DNA of 64,000 nucleotides from Mesostigma viride (GCA_009746045.1 RPFO01000050.1:186001-250000), one strand, 5' to 3'. Numbered from the stretch's first letter, positions 11,814 through 25,367 are shown. Made by a program: numbers and translations. Notes: a model not told the origin generated them from the letters alone.

Positions 11814-13320
11814 ATGGTCAAGTGGCAGCTGTGGACACGGAACATGGCAAGCAAGGTGGCTATGTTTTGGGGTGCTCAATGGGAAGAGCTGGCGGTGACG
11901 TGTGTGGATCTCCCAGAATTGGGGAAGAAAATCTGTGGATGCCCCGGTGTGTCCGTCCCTCCTCTGCAAGCGTCTGAGATCGCCGTTGCCGAGTCCCGCT
12001 TACGTTCGGAGGTGCACGCTGCGCTGACCAGCGCAACTGCGCGCAGCTCGCCTGAGGCAGCGCGCGGCACGGCCGACACAACTAAGCGCAAGCCGCCTGC
12101 GCCTGCAGCAACCAGCACAGCCACGCGCAACCCACGTGCGGTGGCGACCAACTTGCGCGCAGCAGTGCGCGCCCTGAATGATAAGGCTGCAAGTGACTTG
12201 CGTGCGCCCGCGCGTGCGGCCACCGGCGCGGCTGCACCTAGCAACTCGCCTAGGCCCGCGCGCGCGGCAGCCGGCGTGGCTGCACCTGCCAACTCGCCTG
12301 CGCCTGCACTCACGACCACCGGCGCGGCTGCACCTAGCAACTCGCCTACGCCCGCGCCTGCGGCCCCCGGCGCGGCTGCACCTGCCAACTCGCTTGCGCC
12401 TGCGCGCGCGGCAGCACCTGCCAATTCGCTTGCGCCTGCGCGCGCGGCAGCACCTGCCGACTCGTCTGCGCCTGCGCCCGCGGCCACCGGCGCGGCTGCA
12501 CCTGCTGACTCGCCTGCGCCTGCGCGCGCGGCAGCCGGCGTGGCTGCACCTGCCAACTTGCCTACGCCCGCGCCTGCGGCCACCGGCGCGGCTGCACCTG
12601 CCAACTCGCTTGCGCCTGCGCGCGCGGCAGCACCTGCCAACTCGCCTGCGCCTGCGTGCGCGGCCACCGGCGTGGCTGCACCTGCCAACTCGCCTACGCC
12701 CGCGCCTGCGGCCACCGGCGTGGCTGCACCTGCCAACTTGCCTACGCCCGCGCCTGCGGCCACCGGCGCGGCTGCACCTGCCAACTCGCTTGCGCCTGCG
12801 CGCGCGGCAGCACCTGCCAACTCGCCTGCGCCTGCGCGCGCGGCCACCGGCGTGGCTGCACCTGCCAACTCGCCTACGCCCGCGCCTGCGGCCACCGGCG
12901 CGGCTGCACCTGCCAACTCGCTTGCGCCTGCGCGCGCGGCCACCTGCGCGGCTGCACCTGCCAACTCGCTTGCGCCTGCGCGCGCGGCAGCACCTGCCAA
13001 ACTCGCCTGCGCCTGCGCGCGCGGCCACCGGCGTGGCTGCACCTGCCAACTCGCCTACGCCCGCGCCTGCGGCCACCGGCGCGGCTGCACCTGCCAACTC
13101 GCTTGCGCCTGCGCGCGCGGCAGCACCTGCCAACTCGCCTGCGCCTGCGCGCGCGGCCACCTGCGCGGCTGCACCTCCCGACTCGCCTGCGCCTGCGCGC
13201 GCGGCAGCCGGCGCGGCTGAAGAAGATATGTTGTCTGATTCCCGTCGTCGCCGGGCACACCGTTACATAGTGTGTCCGGACAGTGATAGCGATGGAGCCC
13301 CGGAGGCTGTGGAAACATGA
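11814..13320 (+). CDS. Ala/Pro-rich tandem-repeat protein, broken by a 1-bp insertion
   Basis: From ATG 11814 the frame encodes a non-repetitive head (about 130 residues, with a Cys-rich KKICGCPG segment). It then runs through degenerate repeats of the AAAPANSPTPAPAATG type until about 12999. There the tract reads CCAAACTCG where every other unit reads CCAACTCG. This one extra A throws the frame. In the next frame the same repeats continue and end in an acidic tail, SDSRRRRAHRY...DSDSDG, with a stop at 13320. Counting one extra base, the whole is 501 codons plus stop, so the break looks recent or is a sequencing error. The tail resembles nuclear acidic/basic patches. No domain is recognised. 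The true start may lie in upstream exons. Confidence 0.5.
12200..13215 (+). repeat. GC-rich coding minisatellite (36-51-bp units)
   Basis: Tandem units are multiples of 3 nt. A longer unit encodes about 16-17 residues and a shorter one about 12 (LAPARAAAPANS). The GC content is far above the flanks. All three forward frames and the reverse strand stay open, so antisense ORFs here are shadows. Confidence 0.9.
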
Positions 13321-13591
13321 AGTCGCGGTTGCTACCATTGTTGCTACCAATGATTGCTATGTGTGCACCATGGCTGCCAACATTGCTGCTTCCTTTGCTG
13401 CTTCTCCGCTGATATGCCGTGCTTTTGATTCACTCTCTGCCATGCATGCCAGTATAGTGCTGCCACCATTGTCATGACCCTAGGCACACCTGGAATTGTA
13501 CTACAACACAAGTACAAATTGACTTTTTTTCAACTTTGTTATTTTGTACCTCCCTTAGGTCCAAAGCTAGGAGGTAAGTGTCTCATCATGT

Positions 13592-14310
13592 TTTGACACC
13601 GGCACACCGGCACACCGGCACACCGGCACACCGGCACACCATAAAACTACCATTTTATGATTTTGTATGGTGTCACAAGGTAACCTAACGTCCAATACTA
13701 ATGTTTAGGGTTTAGAAGCACTGCCTAACGTGGTGTGCCACTGTGCCACCGGCACACCGGCACACCGGCACACCGGCACACCGGCACACCGGCACACCGG
13801 CACACCATGCCACCATAAAACTACCATTTTATGATTTTGTATGGTGTCACAAGGTAACCTAACGTCCAATACTAATGTTATAATGTCCACAAGCACTGCC
13901 TAACGTGGGGTGCCACTGTGCCACCGGCACACCGGCACACCGGCACACCGGCACACCATGCCACCATAAAACTACCACTTTATGATTTTGTATGGTGTCA
14001 CAAGGTAACCTAACGTCCAATACTAATGTTATAATGTCCACAAGCACTGCCTAACGTGGGGTGCCACTGTGCCACCGTGCCACCGTGCCACCGTGCCACC
14101 ATGCCACCATAAAACTACCATTTTATGATTTTGTATGGTGTCACGAGGTAACATAACGTCCAATACTAATGTTATATTGCCCACAAGCACTGCCCAACGT
14201 GGGGTGCCACTGTGCCACCGTGCCACCGTGCCACCGTGCCACCGTGCCACCGTGCCACCGTGCCACCGTGCCACCGTGCCACCGTGCCACCGTGCCACCG
14301 TGCCACCGTG
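13592..14310 (+). repeat. Left subterminal octamer arrays and 150-bp spacer units
   Basis: Arrays of CCGGCACA alternate with a roughly 110-120-bp spacer (CATAAAACTACCATTTTATG ... AACGTGGGGTGCCACTG). The first three arrays use CCGGCACA. The last two use CCGTGCCA, the final one running about 11 units to 14310. Confidence 0.92.
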
Positions 14311-14529
14311 ACATTTCTTGACACACGCATCACTCCGAAAACCCATTTTCTTCCCCTGGAAATTATTTGGAGAAGGAATAATTAATGGTCAGTTTGACCT
14401 CTAATATCTTATGATGCCATGTGGTCCAAAAAATTTTGGGGAGTCGGCAGCATGGTAACATGGTGACATTTGCTAGCAAAAAATACCGTATTTTCAGCAC
14501 TTTCTGGCATGTATGCATATATAAAGACA

Positions 14530-16110
14530 TCAAATGAACTCAGTTGGGCCTGGGACTTTGCACATGTTCTAAACACATCCCATGCAGCATGCCCACAAAG
14601 TTTCAGGCTGGTTGGATGACAAATAGGTGACAAATGCTAGCATAAATACCCCAAAAATGCAGTTTTTCATGGTTTTTCAAGGGTTTCATCACACATATGC
14701 ATACATAATGACTCCAAATGAACTCAGTTGGGCCTGGGACTTTGCACATGTTGTAAACACATTCAATGCAGCATGCCCACAAAGTTTCAGGCTGGTTGGA
14801 TGACAAATAGGTGACAAATGCTAGCATAAATACCCCCCAAATGCAGTTTTTCTTGGTTTTTCAAGGGTTTTATCACACATATGCATACATAATGACTCCA
14901 AATGAACTCAGTTGGGCCTGGGACTTTGCACATGTTGTAAACACATTCAATGCAGCATGCCCACAAAGTTTCAGGCTGGTTGGATGACAAATAGGTGACA
15001 AATGCTAGCATAAATACCCCCCAAATGCAGTTTTTCTTGGTTTTCCAAGGGCTTTATCACACATATGCATACATAATGACTCCAAATGAACTCAGTTGGG
15101 CCTGGGACTTTGCACATGTTGTAAACACATCCCAAGCAGCATGCCCACAAAGTTTCAGGCTGGTTGGATGACAAATAGGTGACAAATGCTAGCATAAATA
15201 CCCCCCAAATGCAGTTTTTCTTGGTTTTTCAAGGGTTTTATCACACATATGCATACATAATGACTCCAAATGAACTCAGTTGGGCCTGGGACTTTGCACA
15301 TGTTGTAAACACATCCCAAGCAGCATGCCCACAAAGTTTCAGGCTGGTTGGATGACAAATAGGTGACAAATGCTAGCATAAACACCCCCCAAATGCAGTT
15401 TTTCTTGGTTTTTCAAGGGTTTTATCACACATATGCATACATAATGACTCCAAATGAACTCAGTTGGGCCTGGGACTTTGCACATGTTGTAAACACATCC
15501 CAAGCAGCATGCCCACAAAGTTTCAGGCTGGTTGGATGACAAATAGGTGACAAATGCTAGCATAAATACCCCCAAATGCAGTTTTTCTTGGTTTTCCAAG
15601 GGTTTTATCACACATATGCATACATAATGACACCAAATGAACTCAGTTGGAGCTGGAACTTTGCAATGTTGTAAACACATCCCAAGCAGCATGCACACAA
15701 AGTTTCAGGCTGGTTGGATGACAAATAGGTGACAAATGCTAGCATAAATACCCCCCAAATGCAGTTTTTCTTGGTTTTCCAAGGGTTTTATCACACATAT
15801 GCATACATAATGACTCCAAATGAACTCAGTTGGGCCTGGGACTTTGCACATGTTGTAAACACATCCCAAGCAGCATGCCCACAAAGTTTCAGGCTGGTTG
15901 GATGACAAATAGGTGACAAATGCTAGCATAAATACCCCCCAAATGCAGTTTTTCTTGGTTTTCCAAGGGTTCCAACACATGGGTGCCTATATCAATGAAC
16001 TCAGTTAAGCCTAGAAAATTGCACAGCTCATAAAAACATCTATGTTAACTGCCCACAAGAAATTCAGACTGTTTGCATGACAAATAGGTGACAGATGCTA
16101 GCAAACATAG
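14530..16110 (+). repeat. 184-bp tandem satellite, about 8 units
   Basis: Units are spaced 184 bp apart (CAAAGTTTCAGG at about 14597, 14781, 14965, 15149, 15333, 15517, 15699, 15883). They contain TTTCAGGCTGGTTGGATGAC and ATGAACTCAGTTGGGCCTGG. The first and last units are diverged, as in normal satellite arrays. The 74-aa minus-strand ORFs that recur in each unit are artefacts, because 184 is not a multiple of 3. Confidence 0.95.
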
Positions 16111-16343
16111 CACAAAAATGGCAGTTCCTAGTAATTGTTTTTCGTGGGTTTCATCCCATAGTTGAATGTCAACCCTTCCAGTTTGGGATATATAGTCAGG
16201 TTCCCAACAACACATCTAGATGATATATTATGTGATATTGCAGGAAGGCAGACTTAGGGGCACACGCCCATGATACAACGTCAACATGTACATCAACAAC
16301 ACACACGTAACTTAGCTAATCATCATAATAAAAAGCACACCTT

Positions 16344-16811
<468 letters not shown>

Positions 16812-17225
16812 CCCCCATCATTCATGCATCCGTTCATTCATGCATGCATCCACTCGTTCATTAACATGCCTCCGTTGGTCAGGGGTTCAAAATGATGCAA
16901 CAGACACCAGAAAAGGGAGAAGGAGCCGCCTCCCCAACGTGCCGCCCGGCGACGGCAGCGATGGGCCTAGGGGGGTAACGGTGCGCTTTGTCTTGTTCGC
17001 CGGGGTGCGCCGGCGGGGTGCGGGCACTTAAATTCAGGAGCAATAGCACAAGCAATGTCATGATTCCAAACGCCAAGAACTGCACTTATTGTAATATTCC
17101 TTTGGTAAAATGCAATTCAAGAGCAATAGCACAAGCAATGTCATGATTCCAAACGCCAAGAACTGCACTTATTGTAATATACCTTTAGTAAAATAACAGC
17201 CGGATTTCCCCTGTCATAAATTTAC

Positions 17226-17459
17226 CTCAGATTTCCCAGTGACACGGTCGGCTTCATCATCCGAAGCACCAGAGGCAAGTATTCTCTCAAGTTCATTCAC
17301 TGCGCCCCTGTGATACACGGCCGCTTGCATTTTCTTCCTTTCTTCATCATCTACACCTGTCACGGATACAGGGCCTGTATCCTTTGTCTGGTTCTCTTGC
17401 CCCGGTGGTTCATGGCCGGGATCCATTGTGTCTGGTGGGGCTACTGCGTCCTTTTCCAT
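17226..17459 (-). CDS. Possible first exon of an element-carried gene
   Basis: A 78-codon frame starts at ATG 17459 (MEKDAVAPPD) and ends at a consensus donor CTGAG|GTAAAT in phase 0. The peptide is acidic and polar, with DDEERKK and SGASDDEADR segments; nothing in it is a known domain. The ATG lies 17 bp from the fold-back palindrome, which would then occupy its promoter position. No following exon is found. It is identical in copy 2, so purifying selection cannot be judged. Confidence 0.3.
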
Positions 17460-17475
17460 CGCTGGTGCTTTCCGA

Positions 17476-17924
17476 TATCCCCTACATGTAAAGACCAAAT
17501 GGTGGTGGCACGGAGTACAAAATTAATGGTGGTGGCACGCCGCCATTGTTGTTGTTGTTGTTGTGTCCCACGCCGCACACCGGTGGAGTACAATTTGGTG
17601 GTGGCACGGTGTGCCGGTGTGCCGGTGTGCCGGTGTGCCGGTGTGCCGGTGTGCCGGTGTGCCGGTGTGCCGGCCAGTGATTGGCCCGTTGCTGATTTTC
17701 TGATATGCAGCCTAGTAAAAATTGGCCGCAAATCTTGTGCCCACGTGCGACCGGACGAATTTGCGGCCAATTTTTATTAGGCTGCATGTCAGCAAATCAG
17801 CAACGGGCCAATCACTGGCCGGCACACCGGCACACCGGCACACCGGCACACCGGCACACCGGCACACCGGCACACCACCAAATTGTACTCCAGAATGCCC
17901 GATGGTCTTTACATGTAGGGGATA
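17476..17924. repeat. 449-bp fold-back palindrome with octamer arms
   Basis: Outer inverted arms begin TATCCCCTACATGTAAAGAC on each strand. Inside them are GGAGTACAATTTGGTGG-type arms, then inverted octamer tracts (8 GTGCCGGT on the left, 7 CCGGCACA on the right). The core has arms of about 75 bp (CAGTGATTGGCCCGTTGCTG and complement) around a loop of about 25 bp containing CCCACGTGCGACCGG. The structure could fold as a long hairpin. Confidence 0.93.
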
Positions 17925-20065
17925 ATGAACCAGCGATGGAAGCACCAGCGATGGAAGCGATTATGAGGATTTGTTTATATTAAGGGGACGGTCCCGGCGC
18001 GAATATTTTTGGCGCCGAAAAATTCGCGGTACCCGTCCGTACCGTGAAAAAGTGGTGCACGGTGCGCGCACCCCTACCGGAGCTGGCCATGGCGACGTGC
18101 TTTCAGGCAGAGTAGAAAAAGATAGCTCGCGGAATGCAGAGAAACTGAGCGAATCTTAAAGACGATGAGTAAATGATACTACTTCGTAGCGGAGTTCGCG
18201 TTTTTTGCAGTGTCGATGATTTTATTGATGACCATCGCCACGGGGGTCCAATCTGATGTTTTCGTCGAGAGGAATAAATTAGAATGCACGCTGGCGGCGG
18301 TGATTGTCAGGTTTTATGGGCTTTACCTAGCGTCAAGGATGCGTTTAAATTGTTATTGGTAAAGATTTAAAAAATTTGCTGGGTTTCGGCAAGATTTCCG
18401 TCATGATCGGTAAGACACTCTCCAGGCTCGCGGGATGCGCGTCTTATTATTCCATGGAAGGTTGTTCTTTCTTGCGCCGCTGGGCGAAGGACAATGCCGG
18501 TAATGGTACGATCGTGTGATCAACGTGACCCTATGAATGTTTCGCTTCCTTGATGGGTTATCAACGCAAGTTTTCGGCTTTTTTCCGTGCAGTTAGCGCC
18601 AGGTATAATGCCATTCCGTGCTGCGCATCGCCAGATTCCTGGCACCTTTCAGTGGTTTTTATGTACGTTGCATGGCTGGGACGTGTCAAAGCGCGACCGT
18701 GGCATATCGTCAAGTTGTCAGGGATTTGCTGAGTGGTTTCTTGGAAGGAGATTGCTAACAGCACTCAGTTTTGTGTGAATATTGACGCGGCCTTTCTTAG
18801 CAGAGGCTTCATTGTGGTTAGAGGCTCACAAGCTTGAGTTTCTTTCTTGCCAAACAATTGCGCTGGAAAGAAAGGTGGCAGTGGTTTTTCTGAGGGGCAT
18901 ACTGCATGGGTGGAACTGCACGTAGGTAGGGGTTATGGTTGTCTTGTCGGCCTTTCTCCCACTAAAATGGGAGAGCCCTAATTCATATGCTGGCAAGGCA
19001 AGGTAACCATGGTGAGAAGCCTTGGCAATCAGCATGTATGACAATTCTGCTTTCTCTGTGGACTGTCTGTTGTTACCCTTGTTGGGCAATTAGTGGATAT
19101 GGCTTTCTAGGGTGTGTTTGAGCTTGGTTTTGGGATGATGCCCACACCATAAACCTGGAATATGCTTTAGAAGTGTCGGCTAGGCATGTAGAGCTACCTG
19201 CCTCATTGTTGTGCACACACGCAACAGGTTGCCCGTGTCAAGGTAAGGCAAGGGCACATGACGTGCCCAGCCACCTCCTTGTACATTGTGGTCGAATTGG
19301 GCATGGTCAGGAGCCTTTTGGATGGCATAGGAAGTGTTAGTGTGCCTTAATACTCACTAATGCCTTCCTTAGCGTCTGCACAGGTGGCCAACTGCCAAAA
19401 TTAATAACTGCTACAGCTGAGCTCAGAATGCCACCAAACTTTGGTAGTGCCTTCTATGGTCATGACAGAATTCGACTATTACTTTTTAGGCCTAATTGAT
19501 GTGTTATGAGTGTGTATGGGGGCGCCCCGCCTAAAAAAGCGTATTTTTGGCCCAAAAATTAATAACTCAAAGGGATGTGCTGATTTTGTTGATCCAATTA
19601 GGTAGAAACCATGTCCCATGACATTTTTATATGGGTATTACTTTTTTCATGCAACTGGTTCTCCCACTGGTCTGGGCAAGATGTGCCCCGGACAGCGTTT
19701 TTTTCTATTTTTAGCTCATAGCCGGTGTATGGCTGCGGGTAGTACCCCCAACAAGTGGTGGTATGCATGCCCAAACATCATGTTTATGGTCCCCAAACAT
19801 CATTCAGTGGTTGTCAGTTGCATTTCTGTAGTTATTAGGGGGCTTCAGTTTTGATACAATTCCATGGGACCCTCCCCTTAAAATCTGGAAAGTTGCTAAA
19901 AATAGACATGCCAAAAATAGACCAACCGATGTCGGAAAATTCTGGAAAGTCAAATTCCTTCTACTGGTGTCCTGGACATGCTGCCTACCAATATCTAGCA
20001 TGTTTGGACTCAATTTGCTCCATGTAGGGCTTATAAGGGCATTTTTTGGCACTTTCATACCGTTG

Positions 20066-20635
20066 TGGAGGTGGCACGGTGGCACGGTGGCGCGGTGGCA
20101 CGGTGGCACGGTGGCACGGTGGCACGGTGGCACGGTGTCATGAGCATGTCTAGGTAACCCTTGCATGACCCATTACCCTTGATAAATCCCAATGGATAAC
20201 CATTGTATGTGCAAATATGTGTGTTTATATGCAACTTTTGAGGTGGCACAGTGGCACGGTGGCACGGTGGCACGATGCCACGGTGCCATGGTGTACGTCA
20301 TGAGCATCTAGGTAACCCTTGCATGACCCATCCACCTACATAAAACCCATGGATAACAATTGCATGTGCAAAGGTGTGTGTTTATATGCAATTTGAGGTG
20401 CAACGGTGTGCCGGTGTGCCGGTGTGCCGGTGTGCCGGTGTGCCGGTGTGCCGGTGGCACGGTGGCACGATGCCACGATGCAACGGTGTCATGAGCATGT
20501 CTAGGTAACCCTTGCATGACCCATCCACCTACATAAATCCCATGGATAACAATTGCATGTGCAAAGGTGTGTGCATACATGCAATTTGAGGTGTGCCGGT
20601 GTGCCGGTGTGCCGGTGTGCCGGTGTGCCGGCCGC
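20066..20635 (-). repeat. Right subterminal octamer arrays (mirror of the left end)
   Basis: Arrays of TGGCACGG and TGTGCCGG, the complements of the left-end octamers, alternate with spacers of roughly 125-140 bp (CATGAGCATGTCTAGGTAAC ... TGCAAATATGTGTG). The outermost array is TGTGCCGG and the inner ones are mostly TGGCACGG, mirroring the left end. Confidence 0.9.
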
Positions 20636-20847
20636 CGACGAACTTTTTTTTCCTCAAAGACTTTAGTTGAAACTTTAAATGCATGAAAATGCAACTTTCA
20701 AAACTGAAGTACAATTTGAAAAATGTAGTACAATTCCAGGTGTGCTTAGGGCACCCTAGGCACACCTGGAATTGTACTACAACACAAGTACAAATTGACT
20801 TTTTTTCAACTTTGTTATTTTGTACCTCCCTTAGGTCCAAAGCTAGG

Positions 20848-21026
20848 AATTGAATTGAATTGAATTGTAACATAACTCCGTTGGGAGTATATGTAGCACA
20901 TAGCCCAGAGAAGGGGCATATGGCCTATCATACATTCTAAGCTACTTCCTGCAAGGGTGGGAATGTAAACAACACTTGCTCTAGGTGCACTAGGGCACCT
21001 GCACCACCCAGAGTTTCAGGCAACAC
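20848..21026 (-). mobile_element. LINE 3' fragment inserted in copy 2 only
   Basis: This minus-strand fragment ends in hairpin ACTCC-CAAC-GGAGT and an (AATTG)n tail read on plus at 20848-20868. It is flanked by an 11-bp duplication, CCAAAGCTAGG (20837-20847 and 21027-21037). It closely matches 62710-62899. Copy 1 has the empty site at 13561-13571, so insertion followed duplication of the 7.3-kb unit. Confidence 0.92.
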
Positions 21027-21061
21027 CCAAAGCTAGGAGGTAAGTGTCTCATCATGTTTTG

Positions 21062-21770
21062 ACACCGGCACACCGGCACACCGGCACACCGGCACACCGG
21101 CACACCATAAAACTACCATTTTATGATTTTGTATGGTGTCACAAGGTAACCTAACGTCCAATACTAATGTTTAGGGTTTAGAAGCACTGCCTAACGTGGT
21201 GTGCCACTGTGCCACCGGCACACCGGCACACCGGCACACCGGCACACCGGCACACCGGCACACCGGCACACCATGCCACCATAAAACTACCATTTTATGA
21301 TTTTGTATGGTGTCACAAGGTAACCTAACGTCCAATACTAATGTTATAATGTCCACAAGCACTGCCTAACGTGGGGTGCCACTGTGCCACCGGCACACCG
21401 GCACACCGGCACACCGGCACACCATGCCACCATAAAACTACCACTTTATGATTTTGTATGGTGTCACAAGGTAACCTAACGTCCAATACTAATGTTATAA
21501 TGTCCACAAGCACTGCCTAACGTGGGGTGCCACTGTGCCACCGTGCCACCGTGCCACCGTGCCACCATGCCACCATAAAACTACCATTTTATGATTTTGT
21601 ATGGTGTCACGAGGTAACATAACGTCCAATACTAATGTTATATTGCCCACAAGCACTGCCCAACGTGGGGTGCCACTGTGCCACCGTGCCACCGTGCCAC
21701 CGTGCCACCGTGCCACCGTGCCACCGTGCCACCGTGCCACCGTGCCACCGTGCCACCGTGCCACCGTGAC
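21062..21770 (+). repeat. Left octamer arrays, copy 2
   Basis: Same organisation as 13592-14310: CCGGCACA arrays, then CCGTGCCA arrays, with the same spacer units. Confidence 0.9.
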
Positions 21771-21987
21771 ATTTCTTGACACACGCATCACTCCGAAAAC
21801 CCATTTTCTTCCCCTGGAAATTATTTGGAGAAGGAATAATTAATGGTCAGTTTGACCTCTAATATCTTATGATGCCATGTGGTCCAAAAAATTTTGGGGA
21901 GTCGGCAGCATGGTAACATGGTGACATTTGCTAGCAAAAAATACCGTATTTTCAGCACTTTCTGGCATGTATGCATATATAAAGACA

Positions 21988-23568
21988 TCAAATGAACTCA
22001 GTTGGGCCTGGGACTTTGCACATGTTCTAAACACATCCCATGCAGCATGCCCACAAAGTTTCAGGCTGGTTGGATGACAAATAGGTGACAAATGCTAGCA
22101 TAAATACCCCAAAAATGCAGTTTTTCATGGTTTTTCAAGGGTTTCATCACACATATGCATACATAATGACTCCAAATGAACTCAGTTGGGCCTGGGACTT
22201 TGCACATGTTGTAAACACATTCAATGCAGCATGCCCACAAAGTTTCAGGCTGGTTGGATGACAAATAGGTGACAAATGCTAGCATAAATACCCCCCAAAT
22301 GCAGTTTTTCTTGGTTTTTCAAGGGTTTTATCACACATATGCATACATAATGACTCCAAATGAACTCAGTTGGGCCTGGGACTTTGCACATGTTGTAAAC
22401 ACATTCAATGCAGCATGCCCACAAAGTTTCAGGCTGGTTGGATGACAAATAGGTGACAAATGCTAGCATAAATACCCCCCAAATGCAGTTTTTCTTGGTT
22501 TTCCAAGGGCTTTATCACACATATGCATACATAATGACTCCAAATGAACTCAGTTGGGCCTGGGACTTTGCACATGTTGTAAACACATCCCAAGCAGCAT
22601 GCCCACAAAGTTTCAGGCTGGTTGGATGACAAATAGGTGACAAATGCTAGCATAAATACCCCCCAAATGCAGTTTTTCTTGGTTTTTCAAGGGTTTTATC
22701 ACACATATGCATACATAATGACTCCAAATGAACTCAGTTGGGCCTGGGACTTTGCACATGTTGTAAACACATCCCAAGCAGCATGCCCACAAAGTTTCAG
22801 GCTGGTTGGATGACAAATAGGTGACAAATGCTAGCATAAACACCCCCCAAATGCAGTTTTTCTTGGTTTTTCAAGGGTTTTATCACACATATGCATACAT
22901 AATGACTCCAAATGAACTCAGTTGGGCCTGGGACTTTGCACATGTTGTAAACACATCCCAAGCAGCATGCCCACAAAGTTTCAGGCTGGTTGGATGACAA
23001 ATAGGTGACAAATGCTAGCATAAATACCCCCCAAATGCAGTTTTTCTTGGTTTTCCAAGGGTTTTATCACACATATGCATACATAATGACACCAAATGAA
23101 CTCAGTTGGAGCTGGAACTTTGCAATGTTGTAAACACATCCCAAGCAGCATGCACACAAAGTTTCAGGCTGGTTGGATGACAAATAGGTGACAAATGCTA
23201 GCATAAATACCCCCCAAATGCAGTTTTTCTTGGTTTTCCAAGGGTTTTATCACACATATGCATACATAATGACTCCAAATGAACTCAGTTGGGCCTGGGA
23301 CTTTGCACATGTTGTAAACACATCCCAAGCAGCATGCCCACAAAGTTTCAGGCTGGTTGGATGACAAATAGGTGACAAATGCTAGCATAAATACCCCCCA
23401 AATGCAGTTTTTCTTGGTTTTCCAAGGGTTCCAACACATGGGTGCCTATATCAATGAACTCAGTTAAGCCTAGAAAATTGCACAGCTCATAAAAACATCT
23501 ATGTTAACTGCCCACAAGAAATTCAGACTGTTTGCATGACAAATAGGTGACAGATGCTAGCAAACATA
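21988..23568 (+). repeat. 184-bp satellite, copy 2
   Basis: Same array as 14530-16110, unit for unit, including the diverged edge units. Confidence 0.94.
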
Positions 23569-23802
23569 GCACAAAAATGGCAGTTCCTAGTAATTGTTTT
23601 TCGTGGGTTTCATCCCATAGTTGAATGTCAACCCTTCCAGTTTGGGATATATAGTCAGGTTCCCAACAACACATCTAGATGATATATTATGTGATATTGC
23701 AGGAAGGCAGACTTAGGGGCACACGCCCATGATACAACGTCAACATGTACATCAACAACACACACGTAACTTAGCTAATCATCATAATAAAAAGCACACC
23801 TT

Positions 23803-24270
<468 letters not shown>

Positions 24271-24684
24271 CCCCCATCATTCATGCATCCGTTCATTCAT
24301 GCATGCATCCACTCGTTCATTAACATGCCTCCGTTGGTCAGGGGTTCAAAATGATGCAACAGACACCAGAAAAGGGAGAAGGAGCCGCCTCCCCAACGTG
24401 CCGCCCGGCGACGGCAGCGATGGGCCTAGGGGGGTAACGGTGCGCTTTGTCTTGTTCGCCGGGGTGCGCCGGCGGGGTGCGGGCACTTAAATTCAGGAGC
24501 AATAGCACAAGCAATGTCATGATTCCAAACGCCAAGAACTGCACTTATTGTAATATTCCTTTGGTAAAATGCAATTCAAGAGCAATAGCACAAGCAATGT
24601 CATGATTCCAAACGCCAAGAACTGCACTTATTGTAATATACCTTTAGTAAAATAACAGCCGGATTTCCCCTGTCATAAATTTAC

Positions 24685-24918
24685 CTCAGATTTCCCAGTG
24701 ACACGGTCGGCTTCATCATCCGAAGCACCAGAGGCAAGTATTCTCTCAAGTTCATTCACTGCGCCCCTGTGATACACGGCCGCTTGCATTTTCTTCCTTT
24801 CTTCATCATCTACACCTGTCACGGATACAGGGCCTGTATCCTTTGTCTGGTTCTCTTGCCCCGGTGGTTCATGGCCGGGATCCATTGTGTCTGGTGGGGC
24901 TACTGCGTCCTTTTCCAT
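24685..24918 (-). CDS. Possible first exon, copy 2
   Basis: Identical 78-codon frame with the same donor as at 17226-17459. Confidence 0.3.
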
Positions 24919-24934
24919 CGCTGGTGCTTTCCGA

Positions 24935-25367
24935 TATCCCCTACATGTAAAGACCAAATGGTGGTGGCACGGAGTACAAAATTAATGGTGGTGGCACGCC
25001 GCCATTGTTGTTGTTGTTGTTGTGTCCCACGCCGCACACCGGTGGAGTACAATTTGGTGGTGGCACGGTGTGCCGGTGTGCCGGTGTGCCGGTGTGCCGG
25101 TGTGCCGGTGTGCCGGTGTGCCGGCCAGTGATTGGCCCGTTGCTGATTTTCTGATATGCAGCCTAGTAAAAATTGGCCGCAAATCTTGTGCCCACGTGCG
25201 ACCGGACGAATTTGCGGCCAATTTTTATTAGGCTGCATGTCAGCAAATCAGCAACGGGCCAATCACTGGCCGGCACACCGGCACACCGGCACACCGGCAC
25301 ACCGGCACACCGGCACACCACCAAATTGTACTCCAGAATGCCCGATGGTCTTTACATGTAGGGGATA
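24935..25367. repeat. Fold-back palindrome, copy 2 (433 bp)
   Basis: Same structure as 17476-17924 but with 7 and 6 octamers in the arms instead of 8 and 7, exactly 16 bp shorter. Confidence 0.92.

Noticed and set aside
11876-13350. Antisense and alternative-frame ORFs over the Ala/Pro repeats
   Set aside because: GC-rich repeat with period a multiple of 3 leaves several frames open. Only one frame has a non-repetitive head and, after one base, a natural tail.
14409-15980. Repeated 74-76-aa minus ORFs (MLAFVTYLSSNQPETLW type)
   Set aside because: One per 184-bp satellite unit. The unit length is not a multiple of 3, so each ORF is closed by the next unit's frame; it is an artefact of the array.
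13592-16110. Possible CRISPR array (regular repeats with spacers)
   Set aside because: Spacers are themselves near-identical and the sequence is eukaryotic; these are satellites and octamer arrays.
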